A DNA stretch of 64,000 nucleotides from Picochlorum sp. 'celeri' (GCA_010909725.1 JAACMV010000016.1:969501-1033500); one strand, 5' to 3'; counted from the first letter of the stretch, positions 1-10,717 are shown. The notes: generated from the sequence alone by a model not told the origin. Numbers and translations are program-made.

Positions 1-79
1 GCCTGTGTCGCATTATCCGTGTATTTGTCACAAACATGGGCACATTGTTTCATGAATTGTATTATTTGTCTTGTTGAGT

Positions 80-895
80 ATGATTGGCATGCGTGAGAGA
101 CTTGCTGTGCGTCAATCTGCAATCACATTCCATTCAAATCCTTCCACGTACGGACATAGACTGTCAGGAAGCATCTCATATCCATTTAGATTTACTTATA
201 CTACATCAGAGTCACTTCAAGTCGTGAGATCTCAGGGAATGGGGCAGCAGGATGGGTTCTACCACGATCACTACGACCCAGAGGATGTGAATCATGCGTT
301 GTTTCAGGACGTCTTGGAGAGTCATATAGGCGAAGATGGCGATATATGGATCTTTGGGTTTGGTTCTTTGCTTCATACGCCTGGATTTGGGTATTCTGAT
401 GTGGTCAAGGGGTACATCAAGGGTTTCAAACGAGTGTGGTGGCAGGGGTCGACGGATCACAGGGGTACCGTGGAGCGTCCTGGACGGACTGTGACGTTGA
501 TTCGGGATGCGGATAGTGTCACATATGGTGTTGCGTATAAATTGGATGGGGATCTTGAGCAGCAGAAGGAGACACTCAAGTACTTGGAGTGGAGAGAAAA
601 ACAGTATGATCACAGAGAATATGTTGATGTGTATGCTGCGGTGGAGGATGAGGAGCCAGTGTTGCGGGAGGTTTTGTGTTATATTGCAACGGATAATACA
701 GAGGCGAATCCGAATTATTTGGGGCCGGCATCCATGGAGGACCTGGCTGTACAGATTGCAGGTGCTGTTGGGCCCAGTGGTCCAAACTCAGAGTATTTAT
801 TCAAGATGGAGGAAGCTCTACAGCATGTTCGAGAGTCTGATGAGGACTTGTTTGTGTTGGCTGATCGTGTACGGGATATATTGCGAGACGAGTGA
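80..895 (+). CDS. ChaC-like gamma-glutamylcyclotransferase
   Basis: Single exon, 271 aa. The domain starts near residue 83 with the nucleotide-like loop FGFGSL and continues with WWQGSTDHRGT and PGRTVTLI, all typical of the ChaC family. The putative catalytic Glu lies in the WREKQYD segment. ChaC enzymes degrade cytosolic glutathione to 5-oxoproline and Cys-Gly. About 80 residues precede the domain; they are basic and Ser/Thr-rich at first and then contain an acidic stretch, so they could be a targeting peptide. The ATG at position 80 is the first in frame; a second at 89 and one at 239 would remove most of the extension. The gene is convergent with the next one, with 19 bp between stops. Family call firm; extension function unknown. 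Confidence 0.88.
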   Translation: MIGMRERLAVRQSAITFHSNPSTYGHRLSGSISYPFRFTYTTSESLQVVRSQGMGQQDGFYHDHYDPEDVNHALFQDVLESHIGEDGDIWIFGFGSLLHTPGFGYSDVVKGYIKGFKRVWWQGSTDHRGTVERPGRTVTLIRDADSVTYGVAYKLDGDLEQQKETLKYLEWREKQYDHREYVDVYAAVEDEEPVLREVLCYIATDNTEANPNYLGPASMEDLAVQIAGAVGPSGPNSEYLFKMEEALQHVRESDEDLFVLADRVRDILRDE

Positions 896-914
896 GGGTT
901 ACATGTGGTTTGTT

Positions 915-1731
915 TCAATTCCTATCCTGTGATCCAAGGATTCTCAAAATATGCATAAACAGGTTGATGATATCCAAATACAGGGCAACTGATCCCCAAA
1001 TATATTCATCTACATCCAATTTTGCTGCCAAAAGGTGGACATCAAAGACAATGTATCCACAGAAAATGAGCGCTCCTATGAGAGAGTAGATCATCTGGCC
1101 AACTGGCCCAGGGGTGAAGAATATCTGAATAAAGCCCCAAATAACAAGCGCCCAGAGGGCACTGAATAACATTGGAGCCATCCATGTGAACTCCACACCG
1201 CGTTTTGTCGCCCAGAATGTGTATGCTGTCAGGCCACCAACAACACATGCGGTGATGAAAATGGCTTGAGCCACAATGACTGGAGCATAGAATGTGCATG
1301 AGATACCCACCGTGACACCAAATGTTGACGTCCATAGACCTAGGAGAATAAGATTGACAGGGTGCCTGTCTTTATACATGTAAAGTGGAATCAAACCGAC
1401 AAGGCTGACAACTGCCAAGAGTATAGGCAGCCACAGTGAGGTGGCCAGGTATTGCTGAGCACTTGGGCTCATAATGATACCTGTCGCCACAACTGCAGTC
1501 AGCAAAAGCTGGAGAGATACTATGCCGAATACTTTCCGAATGAATCTGCACAGATGAGTCATGACTTGTCAAACACACACGTCCTACGGACAGTTTGTTC
1601 TTCAATGTGGCATACCCCAAGCGTAATATTTGCTCTGTTTCTCCAATACCTGGGTATAATCCCGATTCAATGTCCGACCGCTCGCCCCCTTTGGAGGAAC
1701 CCCAAAGAGGAAAATACGTTGCAGAGGACAT
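915..1731 (-). CDS. Bax inhibitor-1 / Lifeguard (TMBIM) family membrane protein
   Basis: Two exons (1616-1731 and 915-1545, intron 70 nt, GTATGC...TGCAG). Splicing restores the family signature RLGFIRKVFG, half of which comes from each exon; without the splice the conserved motif is broken. About 249 aa. After a ~40-residue cytosolic N-terminus there are about seven hydrophobic helices, starting at SLQLLLTAVVATG and ending before the C-terminal LRILGSQDRN. Family members are ER or Golgi calcium-leak proteins that modulate cell death and stress responses. A TGTAA motif lies about 15 nt past the stop (898-902, reverse strand), inside the 3' zone of the convergent ChaC gene. Confidence 0.9.
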
Positions 1732-1944
1732 TGTTGGTGTCGTCGAGTGCCTCGTGTACTTCTACTCGAATGATTAATTAAAATGAATTACATATATTAT
1801 TTGCCAATGGTACAAGTGTCATTACGGAGACATGAACGAACACAAGTATCTATTTAAGAAGATTGTTGCTGAGGGAAATGCTGGAGACATCATTCTTGGG
1901 TAGCGAAAAAGGAAATAGTAGCAGTACTGTCGCATATATATGTA

Positions 1945-2605
1945 TCAGCAGATGTGTTCTACCTGTCCAGTCTCCACATGATACAAGAGACCAGTGATTT
2001 TAGTGCCTGGGTTGATGAGTTTGCAATTCTTCAGCTTGTCCACGTCTTCCGAGACACTGGCTCGTGCGCTTTTGCACGTGAGAAAGTCCAGATGGGAGGC
2101 ATCTTCCCCGAGATTCTTCTGAATGAGATCCACAACATCTTGATTGGTGCGTCCTTCGACGCCGCATTGTGTGTGGTGCATGACAAAGATTTCTTCAGTG
2201 CCCATCAGCTGCTGGGTCATTGTGAAGGATCGTATCGCATCGTCGGACACTCGACCGCCAGCGTTGCGGAAAATATGGCATTCACCAATACTGAGACCCA
2301 GTGCATCGTATGGAACAAGTCGGGCGTCAATGCACGTCAGAATGAATGTCCTGCATAGTACCACAACAACGGTCAACACACAGCCGTGTAGTAGACTTTT
2401 GATTTTTCGAGACACGCGTATGAGGCTACATCATTCCCGAAAATTGGTGCATTGTCCACAAAATAGATATGTATTGGCATGGAATTGGTCGGAATCGCAC
2501 GTACTTTCTCGATGGTGGTGCTGGTAGGGAGCCGTTGTCACCAAACTTGTCCATAAACGACTTGTTTGCCTCAAGGAAGCTCTCCAAATTCGATGTCTTT
2601 GTCAT
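1945..2605 (-). CDS. Small beta-carbonic anhydrase
   Basis: Two exons (2505-2605 and 1945-2350; intron 154 nt, GTACGT...TGCAG), 168 aa. Exon 1 gives NLESFLEANKSF and LPAPPSRK; exon 2 continues TFILTCIDARL, HIFRNAGGR and HHTQCG. These supply the zinc ligands (Cys of CIDAR, then His and Cys of HTQCG) and the Asp-Arg dyad. The length matches the minimal beta-CA subfamily. The enzyme interconverts CO2 and bicarbonate. No transit peptide is visible, so the cytosol is the simplest location; a role in carbon supply to photosynthesis is inference. The upstream spacer towards the next gene contains strong GC-rich palindromes. Confidence 0.9.
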
Positions 2606-2725
2606 TGCTTCGGATGTTATTTCTGATGAAATTGTATATTCTTCAAATTACGTTGAATAAAAAGTAACGTTAAATCGAAATCTCTACAACATGACCATTT
2701 CTTGACATTGCCCTTGACCCAAGGC

Positions 2726-2771
2726 GGGCGGGCGGGCCCGCCCGCCCAGGGGCGGGGCCCTGCATGCAGGG
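2726..2771. repeat. Pair of GC-rich perfect palindromes
   Basis: A perfect 22-bp palindrome at 2726-2747, composed only of G and C, is followed by a 14-bp palindrome CCCTGCATGCAGGG at 2758-2771. Both sit in a spacer that is otherwise AT-rich, between the 5' end of the carbonic anhydrase gene and the 3' end of the heme-oxygenase-like gene. A tetranucleotide GATA microsatellite follows at about 2843-2862. Cruciform or RNA hairpin formation is possible; function unknown. Confidence 0.8.
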
Positions 2772-2877
2772 ACAGCCTTGCCGTTGCTTACTTACTACTC
2801 GTACTACTACTATGCAGCCACGAGGCGAATCCTCTTTACAGATATAGATAGATAGATAGATACAAAGGGTAATGGTT

Positions 2878-4120
2878 TTACTCGAGCATGTTGGCCATCT
2901 CATTGTAAAAGGCAGAGAAATCCCTGTCGTGGTCTTGCATGGCTCTCAGGAGGATTCCCTCGTGAGACGCTGGCACCATGCTGGCGACAGCCGCATGGCC
3001 CAACGCAGCATGCTCTGCTTCTCCCTCGGCATGGACTTCCAAAAACAACCACTCGCTCAGTGGACGTCCCTGTGGCTCCAAAACGCGAGCATTGAGCTCA
3101 CGGAATGAGTCAAGCATCCATGTCTTTTCATAGTCGGCCAAATATTCAATGGCAAGGTTGTACCCGAGAGCGTACGAGGCAAGCTCTACCGGCCCATGAA
3201 TACCTTCCGGTGCACTCAAATCTCTCATCATTTGGTCAAAGAGGATCTTTGAAAAGTGTGGCTCTGGGTTCTTGGACAGGACAGTCTCCAGAGGCTGCTT
3301 CATCAAGTCTGCATAAAAGAGAGAAAACAACTCACGGTGTGTTTTCGCCTGTGCCTCACCATTATGCATTCCATACTCTCCAGCCAATGGCTGAATCAAA
3401 TTCTTCAACGCGTTGTCCCTGTGAACGTAATCAGTCTTCCCAATAGTGCTCTGCACTCTGAGAAGAACTGCAGTGAATGCTGGATTGAATGACTCCAAGT
3501 TGTACGCAAGCTCATTCATGACGGGAGCGAGTTTCTCTTCCCACGATTCTGCTGGAAGACCAGAGAGAAGAGAGTTAAAGCGACGGAGGGCAGCAACGGA
3601 TGACCCATTATCCAACACACTCTGCAAACCAGGAACATGCGTGTCAGTCTACACGGTTTTTTTTAACCAAATACACCAATGTCGTCCAATCAACATACCT
3701 CCAATGTGCGGATGCTCTCTCTCGTTATGAGACCCTCGGATGCATCGCGAATACCTGCATAATACAACATGTATCATTTCGAGTCAAACGAAAGGCTGAC
3801 GACACAATCACGGATGTGCAGAAGCGATCGCAGCATCCACCCCGCCAACACAACAACATTGTAAAACTCTGTCAACATGTACGATGGATCGATCGATACA
3901 AGCATACCTGTTGTTCCAATCTCCACTGGCACTGTGTCGGATGCAGAAGCTCTTGCTTTGGTGAAACGAGCATGTACCTGTGCCATTAAGTTACATTACA
4001 GTTATATAATGATTCGAATTTTCACAGTGCATTGAGCAAAAGGCGACAGCATACCTTGACTCCGACAGGTTGTGTGCGGGGACAGGACGAGACTGGAGTT
4101 ACTCGAGTTAATGCAATCAT
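2878..4120 (-). CDS. Plastid-targeted heme-oxygenase-fold (HDO/TenA-PqqC-like) protein
   Basis: Four exons (4055-4120, 3908-3977, 3699-3754, 2878-3621), 311 aa, all junctions in frame with GTATG donors and CAG acceptors. The N-terminus is basic and rich in Ser, Thr and Ala with VHARFTKARASAS, resembling a transit peptide. The body is all-helical. It has a helix with LGYNLAIEYLADYEKTW, then EVHAEGEAEHAALGH, then QDHDRDFSAFYNEM, where Glu and His recur at positions expected of metal ligands in heme-oxygenase-like diiron or TenA/PqqC-like folds. It is not a canonical heme oxygenase that I recognise. Substrate unknown; gene model strong, function weak. TGTAA is at 2836-2840 (reverse). Confidence 0.75.
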
Positions 4121-4192
4121 CGTTGTTTCCAATTGGATCAATTATAGTTTATTATAAATTTTCATGAAACCCTACGCCCATCGCACTCGTAT

Positions 4193-5036
4193 CTACCCAG
4201 TCCTAAGAATCAAGTGGATGCCACTGCCTGAATGCACAGGGCCGCTGAGCTCTCCAACGTCGAGGCTGTACGTCGCATCCTCGAATTCCTTCTGCATTTC
4301 ACCGGGACCAAACCAACCCAAATCGCCTCCCCTCTTGGCAGAAGAACAATCGCTTTCTGTGGATGCTAGCTGGGCAAAATCACATGCCTGCGTAATAATC
4401 TGCTCCCTGTATTTATATATCATTTCCAGTGCTTCCTCTGGACTGCGAGTGATGGTCGCTTGCTTCCAACTACTTGGCCTTCTACTCTTTGTATGTTTGA
4501 CAAGAAGATGAGAAGCCCTCACCTTGCTGCTCCGCTGCTCAACTTGCGGCTGTTCCTGTTGTTGGGTGCCTCCTTGTATCTCATAACACGAGGGTCCAAT
4601 TTCTATCCGTGTGCCTGGATGACATGAAACTGGTTTATTCGCTGGAATCCTGTCCCCATTCACTGAAACACCATTCCGTGAGGCCAGATCGATGACGAAA
4701 CAACGGCCATCCTCGTGCCATACTAGTGCTGCATGCCTTTGGGATACATCCGGATGCTCAACAACAAAATCCAAACCCATAGATGGATTGCGACCGAATA
4801 GGTAGTAGGATTTATCTTCGATCGGCACCTCAGGGGACCCTGAAGATGTATCAACGAGGGTCCAACCCTGTCGCTTTTCTCTCGGTGGCACTCTCGCCCA
4901 CTGTAGATATGACAATTGTTTTTTAATTCGTAAGAAATACATGGTTTGCAAAGGTTTCAGCATTCCATGGGCAAGTTTGCTTTCGTTCAGTTCGAGGAGT
5001 CTTGAAGCATACCTGTGGGGGAGAGAATGAAGCCAT
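4193..5036 (-). CDS. FHA domain fused to parvulin-type peptidyl-prolyl isomerase
   Basis: Two exons (5013-5036 and 4193-4900; intron 112 nt), 243 aa. Residues ~10-130 form an FHA domain: FGRNPS, then [11 protein letters not shown], then [15 protein letters not shown], the phosphothreonine-binding core (Arg of GRN, Ser-Arg-His, Asn-Gly). After a Gln-rich linker comes a Pin1-like parvulin domain: [22 protein letters not shown], and [16 protein letters not shown] at the C-terminus. The basic RRPS segment after LVKHTKS corresponds to the Pin1 phosphate loop. There is no WW domain, so FHA probably replaces WW as the phosphopeptide-docking module. Known relatives with this order include trypanosome Par42. 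Expected in the nucleus or cytosol, acting on phospho-Ser/Thr-Pro proteins. Confidence 0.88.
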
Positions 5037-5397
5037 TCTCACAGTTGCAATCGATTCAGACACTCAAAAAAATTAATTGCGAAATGTTTTGCATCGTCAA
5101 CAGACGTGCAACGACAGACTAGAAGATGCACAAATGATCCGAGTGGGGGGATGACATAGTCCCGTTCAAAGCATCCGTTTGATGGGCAGTGGACGAATTG
5201 GGCGGTGGCTCACCAACTCTCGAATCAATCGATCGAAAGATTCTTTCCCGTACAATTTTTCCAGATCGAGCAACGGCTCATGAAGCCACGTTGACTTTCC
5301 TCCAAGTGCATTCTATTTCATTATTTCATCACGGTTTTCTACAAGAGTATATCTTTTGAGATTTTCATATTTGAGGACACTTTTATCATTCATAAAC
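5037..5397. other. Divergent intergenic spacer, no gene seen
   Basis: The spacer lies between the 5' ends of the FHA-parvulin and PLATZ genes and must hold both promoters. I see no convincing ORF, RNA gene or repeat. Confidence 0.5.
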
Positions 5398-6319
5398 ATG
5401 GCATTTTTATACGCAAAGGCGACTACGGATATGTCTCCGGACACGACGCGTGAGACGAACTTAACCTGGTGCGCTCATACCACCGATCTTTTAATCGTAT
5501 TTGATTTATTTGATACAGTATCTAACAATGACATCTCACATTGTGGTTGTATACACCTGTTGTAGGGTTGAAGCACCTGACCTAGCCGGGAAACAGGCCC
5601 GCCATGATGAGAGGCATCTGGCGCCTTGCAGCGACGAGGTTGACGGTACAGACGAGGTGCCCTTTAAGATGGTGGACGATGCGTCCTCTGATGAGTCCAT
5701 CGAACCCCCAGGATGGTTGAATTCATTGTGTGAAACCGAGTTTTTCGAGCCCTGTGCCATGCATCCAAATCTTTCCAGGAACAAATGCGTGTTTTTCTGT
5801 GTGGGGTGTTCTCCAGGTGGCCGGGCCATGTGCAGGCATTGCCTCGAGGATCATGACTGCCATGGTTGCACACTCTTCCAGATTCGCCGATATATGTACA
5901 AAGATGTTGTGCATGTGGCTGACATAAGCAAGTTTTGTGACGTCTCAGCGGTCCAAGCGTACTGTATCAATCAGAAGAGAGCTGTGCTTCTCAGAGGAAA
6001 GACAGTAGAACAGGGCAGTGGTGCACCAACGTTTGAAACGAAATGCGCCACATGCAGGATTCCTCTTCGTCCAGATTGCACATATTGTTCTCTCGAATGC
6101 AGGATTGAGGACTGTATTAGTCCAAGGACGCCCAAAGCCTCAAAGTATTGCAAGCATGTGTGTTGTTCTTCTTCCTCTTCTGGTGATTCCAGTGATGATT
6201 CTGGGAGTACCCATCAGGTTTCTCGCAGGAACAAGAGAGAGAGGCAAGTTCAGAGCCGATATAGGCCCTATGCTCGAAGAAGAAAGGCTGCGTTCCCCTT
6301 GAGAAGTCCTTTTCTGTAA
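5398..6319 (+). CDS. PLATZ zinc-finger transcription factor
   Basis: Two exons (5398-5468, 5566-6319; intron 97 nt, GTGCGC...TGTAG), 274 aa. The PLATZ domain runs from PGWLNSLCETEFFEPC to CTYCSLECRIE. It contains CX2H...CX2C-type clusters (CAMHPNLSRNKCVFFC, CRHCLEDHDCHGC), the RRYMYKDVVHV core, VQAYCINQKRAVLL and a second CATCR...CTYC finger. A Ser/Asp-rich then Arg/Lys-rich tail follows. PLATZ proteins bind AT-rich DNA and repress transcription, and the family is characteristic of the green lineage. The start is inferred from the splice that joins an upstream ATG exon in frame; the unspliced ATG at 5528 is an alternative. A TGTAA motif overlaps the stop. Confidence 0.88.
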
Positions 6320-6672
6320 GCATGGAATTTTTTTCTCCGTGCTTGATTTTGTGTATTCCACCTACTATGATGATTTCAGCAGTTGCAACAGCCATTTCGG
6401 CTAGAACCAATACATAAGCCCCTGATATATCTTAAGGGACGATTTTAGGTCCCGTGGGCAAGATCTGCGACCCCATGACAATTTGATTTTGAAACCGTGA
6501 TAATTTGACCTGCTAGATGCAAGGTGATGAACCAGACAGACAGAATTTCATGTCCTTGATATTCGTTCAACTTTCATTTCGTATATGTAGAGCATTTAAA
6601 CAATTTACTATCTATGAAATACATACATCAACAAAAGAAGAGAGACCATTCCTTGTGAAAGAATAGAAGAGC
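6320..6672. other. Convergent 3' spacer, unusually long for this window
   Basis: The spacer lies between the stops of PLATZ and the RNA helicase. Most convergent spacers here are under 90 bp; this one is 353 bp. It contains a small hairpin, GGGAC / 8-nt loop / GTCCC, at 6436-6453. No ORF or recognisable RNA gene was seen. Confidence 0.5.
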
Positions 6673-8751
6673 CTAGCGTCTGGAGAATCTGTTTCCTCGT
6701 CCCCCTCGTGATGAGCCACCACGAGGTCCACGATTCCCTCCATAGCCACCACTTCCTTGGTGCCAGCCACCTCCAGAGTTGTTATTCCTCTGATATCCTC
6801 CCCTTCCTCCGTATCCAGAGCTTTCCATTGGCCTCGCCTTGAGTTGTGGAAGTGATGAAGGCTCAATCAGCCTTGAGGTGCCTTCCTCACCACCACACTT
6901 TTCAAGGAACTCTTCCTTCAGATGGGTGGGGACATCAAATACAGCGCCCATACCATCCTCAGTGAGAGTCATTCGCTTCACTTCGTTCACCTTGTTCTCA
7001 TCTTCAATTCTGCGGCGAAGGAAACCGAAAACAAAGCCAGCCTTGTCAAAGGCAAAATGATTCTGAAACTGGAGCGTCACACAATCATCATGAGCCGTCA
7101 GTAAAGATCGCTCTTTCATATCTTTATGTCCTGTTATTTTGGCCAAGGCAGCTGCCAATGCATCTTCAGGAGAGTCGGCATTTTCAAGGAATTTTGCCGC
7201 CGCTCCTCTGAAATGAGCAATAGCTGTCTGTGACACTGTGCTTAGGGACTCAATTGCCCGTTGTGCAGAAATTTCGGCAATGTCTGCTGGTTGTGGAGCA
7301 CTAATGCGCTCAAACGTCAAACCTGCTTTCTTCTGTATGTATGGAATCAAGCCCTCTTTTCTGCGGTCAACCAATGTGATGGAAATTCCTGTGCTTCCTG
7401 CTCGCCCTGTCCTTCCAGAGCGATGAATATATGTCTCTGGATCTTTCGGTGGCTCTACTTGAATCACAAGCTCAACATTTTTGATGTCTAGCCCACGGGC
7501 TGCGACGTCTGTGGCGACAAGAACATTAAACTTGCCTCCCCTGAATCCTTGCAGTGTCTGCTCTCTTGTGCTCTGTGGAATATCCCCATGGAGAGCTCTG
7601 GCCCCTGACCCTTCAGAAAGAGTCTGCGTAAGCTCATTCGCATCCTTTTTCGTCTCTGTAAACACAATAGTCCTTCCACCGGCACCGTAGCATTTAACCA
7701 ACTCGCTCACAAGAGTAGAACGTTGACTCCAATGACTTGGCAGAAGCAAATGTTTCACCGAATTTGATGCCTTCATTACTTCTGAACCAACCAAATCAAT
7801 AGTGACATGATCATTCTTCAAGAACCTTCTTTTCACATCCTGCACCCATGGAGGCAGTGTGGCAGAAAACAGCAGTGTTTGAACAGTGTCAGCATTCACA
7901 TTAGCCGTCAGAATTGTTTCCACATCTTCAACAAATCCCATGTTCAACATCTCATCACATTCATCGAGTACCCTGAACTTCAAATCTTTCAAATTCAAAG
8001 ATCCACGTTCGATATGGTCCTTCACCCTTCCCGGCGTTCCAATCACAATATCAAGCCCCCTGCGCAATGCTCCCTCTTGTGGCCCATATGGTGTTCCTCC
8101 ATACAAGCAGATTGTGTTGAGAGATGCAGCCTTGGCGAAATGCTCAAAATCCGCCGCCACTTGCTTCGCAAGCTCACGTGTTGGAGCAAGAACCACAACA
8201 GATGGATTCCTTCCGTACGGACGTCTGCCCTGATGCCCATCCTTGGCCAAACTCTCAACAATCGGCAAGACAAATGCCAGCGTTTTACCGCACCCAGTGC
8301 GAGCACGCCCCACCAAATCCTTTCCATTCAGCAGAGGCTCAAGACACTTTGCTTGAATAGAAAACAGCGTTTCAATGCCCTTCTCGCGCAAAAGAGACTT
8401 CAACGGGGCACAGAGATTGAAGTTATCGATACTCAGTGGGTCCACTGCTTCAACAGCGGGTATCGTCGCATTGCTTTTTGTCTGCTCAGATGCCTCACTA
8501 CTTGACGTTGGAGTAACATTTTTTGTAGTAATTTCTGAAACAGAGGATGATTTGCTCTTTTTCTTCTTCTTACTCGACTCGTCTGCATGTGGCATGCACG
8601 GACACATGTCAGAACGCCTATTCTCCCATCACAGCCACACACACAGACCATTTAATACATGATTTCACATACCTGATGAGCTCTTACTCTTTCTCTTCTT
8701 GTCCTTGGAAGAAGAGGACTTTTTTGCTCTGTCTACTTCACTTTTAGACAT
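6673..8751 (-). CDS. Nucleolar-type DEAD-box RNA helicase with GUCT domain (DDX21/RH7-like)
   Basis: Two exons (8673-8751, 6673-8582; intron 90 nt), 662 aa. The N-terminus is a Lys/Ser-rich basic tract. The helicase core has ARTGCGKT (Walker A), PTRELAKQVA, TPGRVKDH, DECD in place of DEAD, SATLPPW, HGDIPQSTRE, ATDVAARGLDI and HRSGRTGRAG. A GUCT domain (about residues 470-570) and a Gly/Arg-rich RGG-like tail follow. This order matches plant RH7 and animal DDX21, which act in nucleolar rRNA processing and RNA folding; the related plastid RH3 is an alternative, but the basic Lys tract argues for nucleolus over plastid. The DECD variant is clear in the DNA near 7960. Confidence 0.92.
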
Positions 8752-8881
8752 GTTCTCTGGCAGTGTCGTTTACGAATGTCTTTACGAAATTAAGAGAATG
8801 AAATTAACAATTACTGTCAATATAAGTTTGAATTCGAATGAGTTCTCCTGTTTTGATTCAGTGGATCAAGAGTTCATTCTG

Positions 8882-8904
8882 CAGCCCCATGGCATGTGGG
8901 GCTG
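8882..8904. repeat. Hairpin in divergent spacer
   Basis: Inverted repeat CAGCCCCA / 7-nt loop / TGGGGCTG lies between the 5' ends of the helicase and MiaB genes. A short TACTAGTA palindrome lies about 35 bp further on. Could be a protein site or a UTR hairpin; no function assigned. Confidence 0.6.
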
Positions 8905-9001
8905 ACTGCATCTAGATGACCTCGTTATCACACAGATACGTACTAGTAGGACTGCGGTGGGCCATTAAGTCAGTCATTTATGTCATTATCTTGGTATATA
9001 C

Positions 9002-10624
9002 ATGATTACAATGAGGATGTCATCGTGGAAATGCAAAGCGGCTTGTGGGACTCTCAGCCGTGGAAGGCTGTGTCACAGGAATACGAGGAACTATGGACAA
9101 CCATTGCAGGTACATGATAGATACAAGAAATGTATCGGTTTGGGGACGCGAGCGACCGTTGAGGATGCGACTGCGGGGTTGCAAGTCCCAGACTTGATGG
9201 ACGAGGATGCAGACTTTTGTGGCGTAGACGGAACCATTGTGGATCGAGATGCTCCATTGGATCGGGATTGGAATGGAAAGCAGTACCATATTCATACATT
9301 TGGTTGCCAGATGAATCTCGCGGATTCCGAGAGGATGGCTGGAGTGTTGGAGGATATTGGCTACAGGTGTTCCACTGATCCATCGAATGCCGATGTTCTT
9401 ATTTACAACACCTGCTCCATCAGAGAGAAGGCGGAGATGAAGCTGTACAGCGCACTGGGAAAGCAAGCGAAGCGGAAACGTCAGCACATGGGTGATTTGC
9501 AAATAGTTGTTGCTGGATGTGTGGGTGCACAGGAAGGAGAGGCACTGCTGCGAAGGGTGCCAGAGTTGGATGTGGTGATGGGCCCTCATCATGCAAACAG
9601 ATTAGGAGATATTCTTGCTCAAGTAGAACAAGGGAACCAAGTAGTTGCTACGGAGCATATCGAAATCTCTGAGGATATCACACAAGCCAGAAGGGACTCT
9701 GACATTACTGCGTGGGTGAATGTTATTTATGGATGCAACGAAAAATGCACCTACTGTATCGTTCCATATACACGAGGTGCAGAGCAGAGTCGAAAGCCTG
9801 AAGATATTAGGAGGGAAATGCTGGCCTTGGGTGAAGCAGGGTACAAGGAAGTGACTCTGTTGGGACAGAACATTGATGCCTATGGAAGAGATTTACCTGG
9901 ATTTGCTGCAGATGGATCAGGAAGAAGGGCAAACACGTTTACAGATTTATTGAATTATGTCCATGATGTCCCAGGGATTGAAAGGATACGGTTTGCCACG
10001 TCCCACCCAAGGTATTTTACAGAGCGCTTGATCCGCTGCTGCTCTCAACTTGACAAACTGTGCGAGTTCTTCCATATCCCGTTCCAGAGCGGGGATGATC
10101 AAATTTTAAAGGAAATGGCACGAGGATATACGGCAGATAGATACAAAGAAATCATCAATTCCATCAGACGATACATGCCAGATGCATCCATTTCTGGGGA
10201 TGCCATTGTAGGCTTCCCAGGAGAAACTGAGGAGCAATTTGAACGCACAGTAGAACTGGTCAGAAGCGTAGGATTTGATAGAGTAAATACAGCAGCATAT
10301 TCGCCAAGGCCTGGAACTCCAGCTGCCGTTCGCGATGATCAAGTAGCAGACCTCATCAAGGCTGATCGTCTAAACAGGTTGAATGCAGTTGTGAATGAGA
10401 TTGCCGAACGCCGAGCCCAAAGATTCGCAGACAGAGAACTTGAAGTTCTCGTCGAAGGTCCAAACAGTAGGAACACAGACCAAGCAATGGGGCGAACCAG
10501 GCACAATAAGATTATGTTTTTCAATGGAGATGGAAATGAATTGAAAGGGAAGCGAGTCATGGTCAAAGTAGAAGACGTAAAAGCGTACACATTGTATGGT
10601 ACAATGACACAAATCTGTGACTAA
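9002..10624 (+). CDS. miaB: tRNA-2-methylthio-N6-dimethylallyladenosine synthase, cyanobacterial type
   Basis: Single exon, 540 aa with a ~90-residue N-terminal extension that looks like an organelle presequence. The N-terminal MTTase domain has three cluster cysteines (TFGCQMN, YNTCSIR, VAGCVG). The radical-SAM motif is GCNEKCTYC, and a C-terminal TRAM domain is present. Long stretches such as [27 protein letters not shown] and [17 protein letters not shown] look like cyanobacterial MiaB rather than mitochondrial CDK5RAP1. This suggests endosymbiotic transfer and plastid targeting. The enzyme methylthiolates i6A37 of tRNAs reading UNN codons. A TGTAA motif lies 9 nt past the stop (10633-10637). 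Confidence 0.93.
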   Translation: MITMRMSSWKCKAACGTLSRGRLCHRNTRNYGQPLQVHDRYKKCIGLGTRATVEDATAGLQVPDLMDEDADFCGVDGTIVDRDAPLDRDWNGKQYHIHTFGCQMNLADSERMAGVLEDIGYRCSTDPSNADVLIYNTCSIREKAEMKLYSALGKQAKRKRQHMGDLQIVVAGCVGAQEGEALLRRVPELDVVMGPHHANRLGDILAQVEQGNQVVATEHIEISEDITQARRDSDITAWVNVIYGCNEKCTYCIVPYTRGAEQSRKPEDIRREMLALGEAGYKEVTLLGQNIDAYGRDLPGFAADGSGRRANTFTDLLNYVHDVPGIERIRFATSHPRYFTERLIRCCSQLDKLCEFFHIPFQSGDDQILKEMARGYTADRYKEIINSIRRYMPDASISGDAIVGFPGETEEQFERTVELVRSVGFDRVNTAAYSPRPGTPAAVRDDQVADLIKADRLNRLNAVVNEIAERRAQRFADRELEVLVEGPNSRNTDQAMGRTRHNKIMFFNGDGNELKGKRVMVKVEDVKAYTLYGTMTQICD

Positions 10625-10717
10625 TTTTCTTATGTAATGATACTGTATGAGTAGAGCACGAATCAGAGCAAATAGCGTCGGTTCATCGTGAGCGCATGTC
10701 AATGGCATTGTCGCTGC

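Noticed and set aside
1560..1562. ATG at 1562 as the start of the Bax-inhibitor protein
   Set aside because: It would lose RLG of the conserved RLGFIRKVFG motif, which the splice from 1616 to 1545 restores exactly.
2843..2862. GATA microsatellite as a CRISPR-like or regulatory array
   Set aside because: It is a plain tetranucleotide repeat without spacers.
5528..6319. Unspliced start for PLATZ at the ATG at 5528
   Set aside because: The TGTTGTAG before 5566 is a good acceptor and the upstream ATG exon joins in frame with a GTGCGC donor. The unspliced start remains a minor alternative.
10688..10717. Upstream GTG codon as the BUD23 start
   Set aside because: Non-ATG initiation is not needed. 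The ATG at 10718 fits the family N-terminus.
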